Assembly: GCA_004193555.1 (NCBI GenBank)
Contig: RPGP01000040.1
Coordinates: forward strand, 1-64,000
From: Desulfobacteraceae bacterium Eth-SRB1
GTDB lineage: Bacteria; Desulfobacterota; Desulfobacteria; Desulfobacterales; ETH-SRB1
Length of the DNA: 64,000 nt
Direction of reading: 5' to 3'
The notes beneath the pieces were generated by a model. That model did not search any database. It saw only the letters and a list, made by a program, of their open reading frames with translations, and was not told where the DNA came from. A program made the position numbers and the translations under genes. This document shows, in pieces, positions 17,335 to 25,259 of the stretch (within the stretch, counting starts at the first letter, position 1; each line of letters begins with the position of its first letter).

Positions 17335-18387
17335 ATGCAGAATACTATGGTAGAAAGGCTTTTAAGTGTAGATTGCAAGGTCACAGGAATTGGTAGTGTG
17401 CCTCATAAGGATGTTGATTATATTTGCGAACTGATACTCAATAAATTTCCAGACATACCTTACTATCCCCAGTTTAGCAAAATCGATGCAAGAGAAAATA
17501 TGTTTCTACAGTGCAGCGAAAACCTGCCATGTCTTAAACCCGATTTAAAGAAAGAACATATTTACTATGACGATTCTGTAAACAAAGAAGAAAAACTATT
17601 GGAATTTTATGACCATTTGACCCGTAAGTCTTATGAATATTTTAAGATAACTTCAGATTACGCAAAAGGATTTTATGCATTACTTGAGAAATCAAAAAAC
17701 GAACAGAACCAATTCATTAAGGGGCAGGTTATAGGGCCTATTACATTCTCATCTTCAATCCTGGGAGAAAATGGAAGGGCTCTTATTCACGATGATGTGA
17801 TGTCCGATGTTATTGTAAAGGGTCTTGCCATGAAGGGAATATGGCAGGCAAAGGAGATAAAAAAAACAGGTAAAATGCCGGTTATTTTTTACGATGAGCC
17901 GTATTTAGCCAGTTTCGGCTCGGCATATCTGCCTCTTGAGGAAAAAAAGGTCATAACTATATTAAATGACCTCATCGACTTTATAAATGAGCGGGAAGAT
18001 ATATTAATAGGGCTCCATTGTTGCGGCAACACAGACTGGGAGATGCTTTTGCAAACAAGGATAGACATTATCAGTTTTGATTCTTATGGATTCTCTGAAT
18101 ATTTTGTACTTTACCCAAATGCTATCAAAAAATTCCTGGCAAGAAACGGTGTGATTGTCTGGGGCGCTGTTCCAACTGCGGAGTATCGTGATGGTATTTC
18201 TTTAGATGAACTTTGCCAGAAGTTAAACAAAGCGTTAAATATTTTAACAAGAAAAGGCATTGACAAGGAACTCCTTCTGAAAAATTCACTATTTAGCCCT
18301 TCCTGCGGTATGGGATTATTGAATGAAAAAACCGGTGAGAAGATTATGCATCTAACAGCTGCTTTAGCAGAAAGAATGAAAAGGTAG
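17335..18387 (+). CDS. Core-MetE-like methyltransferase, single barrel
   Basis: A 350-residue protein related to the C-terminal barrel of MetE and to uroporphyrinogen decarboxylase-type methyltransferases. IGSVPHKD (19-26) is the entry motif, FYDEPY at 185-190 holds the conserved DEP, and the zinc set appears as His228 and Cys229 in GLHCCGNTDW with Cys324 in SPSCGMG. The N-terminal MetE barrel that binds polyglutamyl folate is missing. Short MetE forms of this kind in archaea and Dehalococcoides take methyl groups from corrinoid proteins or methylcobalamin rather than folate. It starts 6 bases after the fusion gene, so it is cotranscribed. The methyl donor here is unknown. Confidence 0.85.
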   Translation: MQNTMVERLLSVDCKVTGIGSVPHKDVDYICELILNKFPDIPYYPQFSKIDARENMFLQCSENLPCLKPDLKKEHIYYDDSVNKEEKLLEFYDHLTRKSYEYFKITSDYAKGFYALLEKSKNEQNQFIKGQVIGPITFSSSILGENGRALIHDDVMSDVIVKGLAMKGIWQAKEIKKTGKMPVIFYDEPYLASFGSAYLPLEEKKVITILNDLIDFINEREDILIGLHCCGNTDWEMLLQTRIDIISFDSYGFSEYFVLYPNAIKKFLARNGVIVWGAVPTAEYRDGISLDELCQKLNKALNILTRKGIDKELLLKNSLFSPSCGMGLLNEKTGEKIMHLTAALAERMKR

Positions 18388-18393
18388 CTTATT

Positions 18394-18554
18394 ACCTAAA
18401 TTGAGCGATTTTTTACTCGATCTGCGCCGATCTCTTGCGCATAAAGGCTTCGCAAAAATCCTCCACATATCCACGGGTATGCCTGCGGTTTTTGCAAATC
18501 CTTATGCATCAAGATCTCAGCACATATCTTCGCAAAAAATCGCTCAACTTAGGT
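18394..18554. repeat. 161-bp hairpin element, copy 1
   Basis: The ends ACCTAAATTGAGCGATTTTT and AAAAATCGCTCAACTTAGGT are inverted copies, and the interior pairs again (CTTGCGCATAAAGG against CCTTATGCATCAAG), so the whole folds into one long imperfect hairpin. A second copy of exactly the same length lies at 19970-20130 and a truncated one at 35467. It has no coding capacity and looks like a MITE-type element. Confidence 0.88.
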
Positions 18555-18581
18555 ATTACAAATGTCAGGAGCAGTTAAAAA

Positions 18582-18632
18582 GTGAAAGGATATGTTCAGG
18601 TTTATACTGGTGATGGAATATGTAAGACATAA
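18582..18632 (+). pseudogene. Fragment of a second cobO
   Basis: Seventeen codons from GTG 18582 read VKGYVQVYTGDGICKT and stop. This matches the first 16 residues of cobO at 12804 (MKGYIQVYTGNGKGKT) with a broken P-loop. Nothing of the rest remains. It lies between a hairpin element and a cobalamin riboswitch, like the arrangement around the intact gene. Confidence 0.8.
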
Positions 18633-18675
18633 TAAAGCTTGATTTCATAATATAAATAGTTTAAACACAATATAG

Positions 18676-18856
18676 TTTGGGTGCTCATGTTGAGCTTAAC
18701 AGGGAACCATGTGTAAATCATGGACGGGCCCGCCGCTGTAATCCCGCCTTTTTTTCGAAGAGGGAACCTTTTTAGCAGTGACATGCCACTGTTCCGCAAT
18801 ACAGGAATGGGAAGGCAGCTAAAGGGGCGGGAGAGTCAGAAGACCTGCCTAAACAG
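18676..18856 (+). promoter_or_regulatory. Cobalamin riboswitch of the cobalt uptake operon
   Basis: Core blocks AACAGGGAACCATGTGTAAA, GGACGGGCCCGCCGCTGTAA, ATGCCACTGTTCC with AATGGGAAGG, and the end AGTCAGAAGACCTGCC match the first aptamer at 10222, so they share a recent ancestor. A terminator follows at 18963. Control of cobalt uptake by cobalamin is a known use of this class. Confidence 0.92.
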
Positions 18857-18962
18857 ACGGACAGACTTTTAAAAGGCATTTGTTAGTTGGCTTTTTAGAT
18901 GTCTTCAAAGGCATAGTTTTCGTGGACCGAGATATGCCGGAAGATCAGAGGATAAAAAAGGG

Positions 18963-19004
18963 AAATCCCCGGATCGATTCATTTCGATCTGGGGTTTTTT
19001 TTTG
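18963..19004 (+). terminator. Intrinsic terminator of the cobalt-operon riboswitch
   Basis: The arms AATCCCCGGATCGA and TTCGATCTGGGGTT with a five-base loop are followed by a T run. The hairpin is nearly the same as the one at 10466, confirming a duplicated riboswitch-terminator unit. Confidence 0.88.
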
Positions 19005-19022
19005 GTCAGGAGACCTCGACGA
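19003..19022 (+). promoter_or_regulatory. Orphan B12-box-like sequence
   Basis: GGTCAGGAGACCTCGACGA directly after the terminator matches the 3' B12-box end of a cobalamin aptamer, but no aptamer body precedes it. At 10222-10667 a full second aptamer stands in this position, so this is probably the last piece of a deleted second riboswitch. Confidence 0.5.
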
Positions 19023-19066
19023 AACCCAAACAATCAATATTCAACGAAGGTGGAAAGGAGGAGGAG

Positions 19067-19891
19067 ATGAGAAGATTTGTATTATTACTATCGTTGATTT
19101 TAGTGTTTGCGCTGAGTGCTCCGGCCTATGCGCATTTTCAGATGATCTATTCACAGGATAGTGTCCCAACATCAAAGAAGCTTAATCTGAAGATAATCTT
19201 CACACATCCATTTGAGGCGGGTCATACCATGGACATTGGAAAGGATGAAAATGGAAAGATCCATTTGCCTATAGCCTTTGGTGAAATACACAAAAAGAAG
19301 AAAAAGGATCTGCTTAACAAATTAAAACCTATTACTTTTACCAGCCTTACCAATAGCGGAAAGGGATATGAGGCTAATGTAAGGCTTAAGGGGATGGGAG
19401 ATCATATCTTCTACTTTGTTCCTGCACCGTACTATGAAGATTCAAAGGACTTTTATATACAGCAATGCACCAAGGTCATATTCAATGTGGCCGGCGCCCC
19501 GACAGACTGGGCTGCTCCGGTAGGCAGTCCTCTGCCTGTGGAGATTGTTCCTCTTGACAAGCCCTATGCTCTCTGGGTCGGTAATATTTTTCGTGGAGTT
19601 GTGACTTGTGGTGGCAAACCGGTTCCCAATGCTAAGATCAGGGTTGAATACATGAATCACGATATTAGAGGCAACGCCTTTGTAAAAGAGGCAAAAGTTG
19701 AGGCGCCCCATAATGCCATGATTGCCCAGATAATCAAAGCGGATGGTAATGGCGTCTTTACCTTTGGCATCCCAAAGGCAGGCTGGTGGGGTTTTGCTGC
19801 CCTTGGTGCGAGTGGAAGAGGTCTCAAGCACAACGGCAAGAAGCTTCGCCAGGATGCGCTCATCTGGGTTCAGGCGCTTGACATGAAATAA
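19067..19891 (+). CDS. Periplasmic DUF4198 protein of the cobalt uptake operon
   Basis: A 274-residue exported protein: signal peptide about 1-23 (cleaved after PAYA), then mature AHFQMIYSQD with an N-terminal His, a Lys-rich loop, and a beta-rich C-terminal half with a carboxypeptidase-regulatory-like turn (GKPVPNAKIRVEY). DUF4198 proteins often accompany nickel or cobalt ECF transporters and are thought to bind the metal in the periplasm. It sits directly after the cobalamin riboswitch and ahead of cbiM, so cobalt is the likely ion. GGAAAGGAGGAGGAG precedes the ATG. Binding is inferred from context. Confidence 0.8.
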   Translation: MRRFVLLLSLILVFALSAPAYAHFQMIYSQDSVPTSKKLNLKIIFTHPFEAGHTMDIGKDENGKIHLPIAFGEIHKKKKKDLLNKLKPITFTSLTNSGKGYEANVRLKGMGDHIFYFVPAPYYEDSKDFYIQQCTKVIFNVAGAPTDWAAPVGSPLPVEIVPLDKPYALWVGNIFRGVVTCGGKPVPNAKIRVEYMNHDIRGNAFVKEAKVEAPHNAMIAQIIKADGNGVFTFGIPKAGWWGFAALGASGRGLKHNGKKLRQDALIWVQALDMK

Positions 19892-19969
19892 GTGAAAGAG
19901 GCAGCAGCTTCTATAGAGGGTCTGATTCTTGGCACCTATTACAATTCTGATCCAGGTGACAATACTTGC

Positions 19970-20130
19970 ACCTAAATTGAGCGATTTTTGACTCGATCTG
20001 CACTGATCTCTTGCGCATCAAGGATTCGCGAAAATCCTCGACATATCCACGGGTATGCCTGCGGTTTTCGCAAACCCTTATGCATCAAGATTTCAGCACA
20101 TTTCTTCCCCAAAAATCGCTCAACTTAGGT
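19970..20130. repeat. 161-bp hairpin element, copy 2
   Basis: Same ends and same length as the copy at 18394-18554, with scattered differences in the middle. It separates the DUF4198 gene from cbiM. The remaining gap (20131-20295) holds no gene; it contains GATGTTCGAACATC, a short palindrome that could be an operator. Confidence 0.88.
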
Positions 20131-20295
20131 TGTAATGAAACCTGAGGCGGGATGTTCGAACATCAAATCATCTTGGTTTGCTGCAATCGCCTGTCCGAGT
20201 ACTGTGACGGGCAGGGGCTGCTTCGATCCGAAGCCTGGGAGTCTCTAAATTTCTTATAGTGAGTTTAACACAATACAGGAGAAAGGAAATATATT

Positions 20296-20919
20296 ATGCA
20301 TATTTCAGAAGGTGTGTTATCTGCACCCGTGCTGCTCACAGGCGCCGCCATCACGGTGGCTGGTTGCGCCGTGGGGCTTAAAAAAATGGACTATGACCGG
20401 ATACCTCAGGTGGCCATCCTGTCGTCAGCCTTTTTTGTGGCATCCCTTGTTCATGTTCCCATTGGACCCTCAAGTGTGCACCTCTTATTAAACGGTATTA
20501 TAGGGCTCCTGTTAGGCTGGGCGGCCTTTCCAGCCATTCTGGTGGCCCTCACCCTGCAATCCATCCTGTTTCAATTCGGGGGGATTACAGCCCTTGGGGT
20601 CAATACGGTCAATGTCGTGGTACCGGCCCTTGTCTGCTTTTACATGTTTAACTATGCAATCAGACGTGAAAACACCTTCATCTCTTTGGGATCGGCATTT
20701 GCCTGCGGGTTCCTGGCTGTATTTTTAACGAGCATCATGGTGGGTATTTCTCTGGTCTTCACGGGAGAGGCGTTTATGGAAGTGTCGAAACTAGTGGTCA
20801 TCGCTCACTTTCCGGTTATGATGATCGAGGGGTTTATGACCGCATTTTGTGTGGTTTTTTTGAAAAAAGTCAAACCCGAAATATTAGGAGTAGCTCATGC
20901 ACCGATTAAATCTATGTAA
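20296..20919 (+). CDS. cbiM: Cobalt ECF transporter substrate-binding membrane protein CbiM
   Basis: A 207-residue membrane protein starting MHISEGVL. In this family the N-terminal Met and His directly bind the metal. About six to seven hydrophobic segments follow, with HVPIGPSSVHLLLNG and FQFGGITALGVNTVN as typical loops. It forms the cobalt uptake system with CbiQ and CbiO. AGGAGAAAGG precedes the ATG. It ends 23 bases inside cbiL, so the two are coupled. Confidence 0.94.
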   Translation: MHISEGVLSAPVLLTGAAITVAGCAVGLKKMDYDRIPQVAILSSAFFVASLVHVPIGPSSVHLLLNGIIGLLLGWAAFPAILVALTLQSILFQFGGITALGVNTVNVVVPALVCFYMFNYAIRRENTFISLGSAFACGFLAVFLTSIMVGISLVFTGEAFMEVSKLVVIAHFPVMMIEGFMTAFCVVFLKKVKPEILGVAHAPIKSM

Positions 20920-21550
20920 AAAGTATACAAGAATTTCAAAGGTTATTGCTTTTTTTCTTTTAACCGTGCTGTATCTGACAATGACAGCGCCATGGGTTCT
21001 GGCCCACAAGGTCCTTCTTACAGCCTATGTGGAAGGAGACACCGTATTTGTGGAAGGCGGCTTCAGTGATGGCACATCTTGTAAGAATGCCGGGATCGAG
21101 GTGTTTGATCCCTCAGGCAAGAAGCTCCTGGAAGGCAAAACCAACGAAAACGGGGAGTTTTCTTTCAAGCCGCCTCAAAAGACTGACCTGAAGTTGGTGC
21201 TTAATGCCGGCATGGGGCACAGGGGCGAGTACACAGTGCCGGCAGACGAACTGCAGGGCGTCGTGGTCAGTAACCAGGCGACCACGACTGAAGCTATGTC
21301 TGCCCCAACCGTTGAAACCCGGAAAACCCAAGGGATCTCAGAAGCTATTGCCCAAATAGACCTGAAGGAGATTGAATCAATTGTTGACAGGGTTATACAA
21401 AAAAGACTGCGTCCCCTTGCTAAGCTCGTTGCAGAATCTCAGCGCAAGACAGGGTTTTCACCGACGGAAATCTTCGGAGGCATTGGGTACATATTTGGCC
21501 TCATGGGGGTTGCCATGTATTTTAGATATCGCAAAGGTAGTAAGTTTTGA
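20897..21550 (+). CDS. Accessory cobalt transporter protein CbiL/NikL type
   Basis: A 217-residue protein with an N-terminal signal or anchor (about 14-36), a mature start AHKVLLTAYVEGDTVFVEGG with a His near the N-terminus, an extracytoplasmic beta domain, a helical linker and a C-terminal membrane helix (about 190-207). This is the layout of the extra component (CbiL or NikL) that replaces CbiN in some Ni/Co ECF systems. It overlaps both cbiM and cbiQ. Not to be confused with the methyltransferase CbiL at 24466. Confidence 0.82.
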   Translation: MHRLNLCKKYTRISKVIAFFLLTVLYLTMTAPWVLAHKVLLTAYVEGDTVFVEGGFSDGTSCKNAGIEVFDPSGKKLLEGKTNENGEFSFKPPQKTDLKLVLNAGMGHRGEYTVPADELQGVVVSNQATTTEAMSAPTVETRKTQGISEAIAQIDLKEIESIVDRVIQKRLRPLAKLVAESQRKTGFSPTEIFGGIGYIFGLMGVAMYFRYRKGSKF

Positions 21551-22314
21551 ACATAGTTGAACCTTTTGCATACGGCAATTCGTTTTTCCATCGGCTTGAC
21601 CCACGCGTAAAAATCATTACATCGGTTCTGTTTTCTGTTGTGACGGCCCTTACCTATGAACTGGGCATCCTTTTTGTGTTCGCTGTTTCGGCCCTGGCGA
21701 TGCTGTTCATTGCCCGGCTGTCCCTGAAGAAGGTGTTCTGGCGCTTGATTGTGGTAAATGGATTTATACTGGTATTGTGGTTGTTTCTCCCATTCACCAC
21801 ACCAGGCAAGACCCTCTTTACCTTATTCGGGTTTGAGGCAACTGTGGAGGGTGTTGAATATGCCGTGCTGATTACCGTAAAATCGAATACCATTCTTATA
21901 GCCTGCATAGCGCTTCTTTCCACGTGCTCGGTATTTAAGCTGGTACACGCCCTGCATTATCTGTATGTGCCGGACAAACTTGTCCACATATTTTTCTTCT
22001 CTTATAGATACATATACGTAATAAATCTTGAATATATCAGGCTGACCAATGCCATGAAGGTGCGGTGTTTTATACCCGGGAACAATCTGCACACCTATAA
22101 AAGCTTTGCCTATCTTATAGGGATGCTTATCCTCAAAAGCCATGAACGATCAAAGCGCATTTATAACGCCATGCTCTGCCGTGGATTCAAGGGAAAATTC
22201 TATATCCTTGAACCCTGTGATTTTCATGCATCGGATTGGCTTTTTGGAATTATCTCCTTGTTATTCATTTCCGGGTTGGTGGTAATACAATGGATACCAA
22301 CAAAACTATTATAA
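21547..22314 (+). CDS. cbiQ: Cobalt ECF transporter membrane protein CbiQ
   Basis: A 255-residue T-component with several membrane helices and the coupling motif region around AMKVRCFIPG and the second AMLCRGFKG, both of the A-x-x-x-R-G/C-F type that contacts CbiO. The start is a TTG that overlaps the stop of the preceding gene (TTGA). The product then begins NIVEPFAYGNSFFHRLDPRVK, the expected N-terminus, which supports the unusual start codon. Confidence 0.92.
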   Translation: MNIVEPFAYGNSFFHRLDPRVKIITSVLFSVVTALTYELGILFVFAVSALAMLFIARLSLKKVFWRLIVVNGFILVLWLFLPFTTPGKTLFTLFGFEATVEGVEYAVLITVKSNTILIACIALLSTCSVFKLVHALHYLYVPDKLVHIFFFSYRYIYVINLEYIRLTNAMKVRCFIPGNNLHTYKSFAYLIGMLILKSHERSKRIYNAMLCRGFKGKFYILEPCDFHASDWLFGIISLLFISGLVVIQWIPTKLL

Positions 22315-22967
22315 AACTTGAGGGAATAAGCTTTGCCTATCCAGGGGGATCCATGCTCTTTGATCGGCTTGATTTTGAGTTCAGGCAAGGGGACAGAATC
22401 GGCCTTTTGGGGCCAAATGGAAGCGGCAAGACCACACTGTTTCACATCATGATAGGGCTTCTCAAGCCCATATCGGGCAACGTCACGTCCTTTGGCAAGA
22501 TAAGGACTACGGAGAGTGATTTTCGAGAAATGCGCAAAGAGATTGGACTCCTTTTACAGGATGCAGATGACCAGCTATTCTGTCCCACCGTAACCGAAGA
22601 CATAGCTTTCGGTCCTCTCAACATGGGCAAATCCCACGATGAGGCCCATGAAATTGTCGAACATACCCTGGAGATTCTGGGATTGAAGGGTTTTGAAAAC
22701 CGGGTGACACATAATCTCTCCGGTGGAGAAAAAAAGCTGGTTTCGCTGGCAACCGTACTGGCAATGAGACCTAAAGCTCTACTATTGGACGAACCCACCA
22801 CAGGACTTGATGAAGATGTCACCAAAAGAATCATTCAAGTCTTGAACGACTTGGATCTCGCGTTTGTGGGAATATCACATGACAAAGATTTCCTCAATGA
22901 AACAACCAGGAAGATATATAAATTAAATGATGGCAAGATAAGGCAACCACACACATCAGGTATATGA
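22290..22967 (+). CDS. cbiO: Cobalt ECF transporter ATPase CbiO
   Basis: A 225-residue ABC ATPase: Walker A GPNGSGKTT, Q-loop LLLQDADDQLFCPTV (typical of ECF ATPases), signature NLSGGEKKLV and Walker B ALLLDEPTTG. It powers cobalt import by CbiMQ. ATG 22290 is chosen over the longer frame because it is preceded by GGTTGGTGG and begins at the conserved strand. It overlaps the end of cbiQ. Confidence 0.93.
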   Translation: MDTNKTIIKLEGISFAYPGGSMLFDRLDFEFRQGDRIGLLGPNGSGKTTLFHIMIGLLKPISGNVTSFGKIRTTESDFREMRKEIGLLLQDADDQLFCPTVTEDIAFGPLNMGKSHDEAHEIVEHTLEILGLKGFENRVTHNLSGGEKKLVSLATVLAMRPKALLLDEPTTGLDEDVTKRIIQVLNDLDLAFVGISHDKDFLNETTRKIYKLNDGKIRQPHTSGI

Positions 22968-23075
22968 ACATTTAGATACGGATAGACATTTTAAAGAGAA
23001 CCATGCTGATCATATTAACAGCACTCAACGGGCTTGATGTGGAATCAAGGCGCAGATGGGGATAGAGTTTTGAAT

Positions 23076-23858
23076 ATGAAACCACCTATTATTTTAGCTG
23101 TATTCGGCACTACCACAAAGGCGATGGATACCTATGATTATATGGACAAGATTATCAGAGAGAGATTTTCTGACCATAAAATAGAATGGGCATATTCATC
23201 AAGGATGGTCAGGGATTTTAGCAAAAAAAGAAAAAACATCAATTTAAAAAGCCCCCAGCAGGTACTGTCCGATCTTGCTGCCGAAGGTTATCCCTGGGCC
23301 GTTGTACAGTCGATTCATCTTATCTGCGGGAATGAGTTTGATCGTCTTGTTGAAGAGATTCAGCATGTGCCGATTCGCACGTCAGTAGGGCTCCCCCTTT
23401 TGCACAGTCCTGGAGATTATGATAGAGTAGCTGCCGGCATCGTCGGTTTGCTGCCGGAATTGAAAGAAGAAGGGGTCATCCTGATAGGTCATGGGACAGA
23501 TCATCCTATGTGGACAGCCTATATCGCCCTTGAACAAAAACTTCAGGAGCGGTATGGTTCTGACATCCATGTTGGGATGATCGAAAAAGAAGACTCCTGC
23601 GAGCGGATTGTTCAAGTTGTTAAGGAAAGCGGGAAAAAGAAAGCTCTGCTAATACCTTTTGTGCTTGTGGCCGGTGTCCATTTTGAGGAGGATATTGTTG
23701 GAAACAGCGAGGATTCGTGGAAAAGCAGGATTGAAAGGGAGGGGATTGAGGTGCGGGTCATTGATAAGGGGATGGGTTTTCAACCGCCGATCGTCGAGAT
23801 TTTTATCGATCATATCGAGGAGGCTCTTGATGCCATTCCAATGAGAATTTTCAAATGA
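23076..23858 (+). CDS. cbiK: Sirohydrochlorin cobaltochelatase CbiK
   Basis: CbiK inserts cobalt into sirohydrochlorin, the first committed step of the anaerobic (early-cobalt) pathway. It has 260 residues. The metal ligands align with Salmonella CbiK: His139 in LIGHGTDH, Glu87 in CGNEFDR and His202 in AGVHFEED. No signal peptide is seen, so it is cytoplasmic, unlike some periplasmic homologues of Desulfovibrio. The ATG at 23076 starts at the first strand; the longer frame from 23034 adds a piece unlike the family. Its end overlaps cbiC. Confidence 0.93.
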   Translation: MKPPIILAVFGTTTKAMDTYDYMDKIIRERFSDHKIEWAYSSRMVRDFSKKRKNINLKSPQQVLSDLAAEGYPWAVVQSIHLICGNEFDRLVEEIQHVPIRTSVGLPLLHSPGDYDRVAAGIVGLLPELKEEGVILIGHGTDHPMWTAYIALEQKLQERYGSDIHVGMIEKEDSCERIVQVVKESGKKKALLIPFVLVAGVHFEEDIVGNSEDSWKSRIEREGIEVRVIDKGMGFQPPIVEIFIDHIEEALDAIPMRIFK

Positions 23859-24466
23859 AACCAGAAGAAATTGAAGCGTTAAGTTTCAAAATAATAGATA
23901 AAGAAGCTCCTCCACATCACTTTTCTTTTGCCCAGTGGTCTATCGTACGAAGGATGATACATACATCTGCCGATTTTGAATATGTGAAATCTGTTCGCTT
24001 CCACAAACATGCCATAGCCAAGGGGTTGGAGGCTATAAAAAACGGAGAAAATATTATCACGGATACCAGCATGGCAAGAGTGGGAATCAGAAAAAGCGAT
24101 CTTGAACGATTCGGCACAGAAGTAAAATGTTTTATGGCTGATTCCGAAGTAGGCCGGATCGCATCAAAAACCGGAACTACCAAGGCGAAAGCAGCAGTTG
24201 ATGCAGCCATACCTGACATGAAAAATGCTATTTATGTAATTGGAAATGCTCCCACAGCCCTTTTGCGGCTTATTGAACTCGTGAAAGAAAAAAAGGCGAA
24301 ACCGGCTCTAATCATAGGGCTTCCAGTGGGGTTTGTAAACGCTGCAGAGTCTAAAGCTAAGCTTATCGCAATGGACCAACCCTATATTTCTAATATTGGA
24401 AGGAAGGGCGGTTCAGGCATTGCCGCAAGTGTGGTAAATGCACTGGCAAAACTGGCGAGGAAATAA
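23855..24466 (+). CDS. cbiC: Cobalt-precorrin-8 methylmutase
   Basis: CbiC moves the methyl group from C11 to C12 to give cobyrinate. At 203 residues it is of normal length. It has the catalytic His region RRMIHTSADFEY, IITDTSMARVGI, and the signature C-terminal GLPVGFVNAAESKAKL. It overlaps cbiK by four bases and the next methyltransferase by one base. A fragment of a second cbiC is found at 32287. Confidence 0.95.
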   Translation: MKPEEIEALSFKIIDKEAPPHHFSFAQWSIVRRMIHTSADFEYVKSVRFHKHAIAKGLEAIKNGENIITDTSMARVGIRKSDLERFGTEVKCFMADSEVGRIASKTGTTKAKAAVDAAIPDMKNAIYVIGNAPTALLRLIELVKEKKAKPALIIGLPVGFVNAAESKAKLIAMDQPYISNIGRKGGSGIAASVVNALAKLARK

Positions 24467-25221
24467 TGAACAAATCAAAACCAGGAACTTTATACGGCAT
24501 AGGGGTTGGACCGGGTGATCCTGGTCTGATCACGCTAAAGGCTTCTAAAGTATTAAATGAGGTGGATGTAGTTTTTGCGGCAGCGTCTGCAAAAAACAGT
24601 TACAGCTTGGCGGTGAGCATTGCCAAACCCCATATTCCTGAAACAACTTTAGTGAAAAAGCTCTCTTTTCCAATGACCAGAAATAAAAAAGAGACTGAAA
24701 GGGCATGGAAAAATAATGTCCGGACAATTATAAAAGAGCTTGAATTAGGGAAAGACGTTGCTTTTCTAAGTTTAGGGGATTGCATGACCTATTCCACTTA
24801 TGGTTATATATTAAAACATATCAGAAAGTCAGCTTCCCATGTGAATATAAAAACCATACCAGGTATAACTTCATACCAGGCGGCGGCTTCCTGCCTGAAC
24901 GTTCCGTTGGTGGAAGGCGAAGAATCACTTCTGATTGTTTCTGGAGCCAGGGGGGGAGACCATCTGCGGGAGCTTTCAGTCAAGCCGGAATCTGTTGTTT
25001 TTCTCAAAGCATACCGAAATATTGAGGACATAGATTCAGCGCTTAATGAATCCGGGCTATATAATTACAGCGTGGGAGTATTAAACTGCGGGCTTTCTGA
25101 AGAAGAAATCGTAAGTAATATCAAAGAGTTTAGTAAAAGACAGCCGAATTACTGGACACTCATTATTGCAAAACAGAAAAGAAATGACTCAACAAAAAGC
25201 TCTGGTGAACAGGATGTTTAA
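24466..25221 (+). CDS. cbiL: Cobalt-factor II / precorrin-2 C20-methyltransferase
   Basis: A 251-residue SAM-dependent tetrapyrrole methylase with IGVGPGDPGLITLKA at the start, FLSLGDCMTYSTYGY in the middle and IPGITSYQAAAS. These are CobI/CbiL marks. The TPMT-type fold methylates C20. It starts on the last base of cbiC (TAATG overlap), so translation is coupled. Confidence 0.94.
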   Translation: MNKSKPGTLYGIGVGPGDPGLITLKASKVLNEVDVVFAAASAKNSYSLAVSIAKPHIPETTLVKKLSFPMTRNKKETERAWKNNVRTIIKELELGKDVAFLSLGDCMTYSTYGYILKHIRKSASHVNIKTIPGITSYQAAASCLNVPLVEGEESLLIVSGARGGDHLRELSVKPESVVFLKAYRNIEDIDSALNESGLYNYSVGVLNCGLSEEEIVSNIKEFSKRQPNYWTLIIAKQKRNDSTKSSGEQDV

Positions 25222-25259
25222 ACAATCTGCGTAATCTGCGGATAGGATTTAAAATACAC

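Noticed and set aside
20131-20295. Small gene or riboswitch before cbiM
   Set aside because: No frame with a start and ribosome site, and no aptamer core; only a short palindrome.
23034-23075. Longer N-terminus for CbiK as a signal peptide
   Set aside because: The added residues are hydrophilic and do not form a signal.
24780-25031. Frames within cbiL on both strands
   Set aside because: Shadows of the methyltransferase frame.
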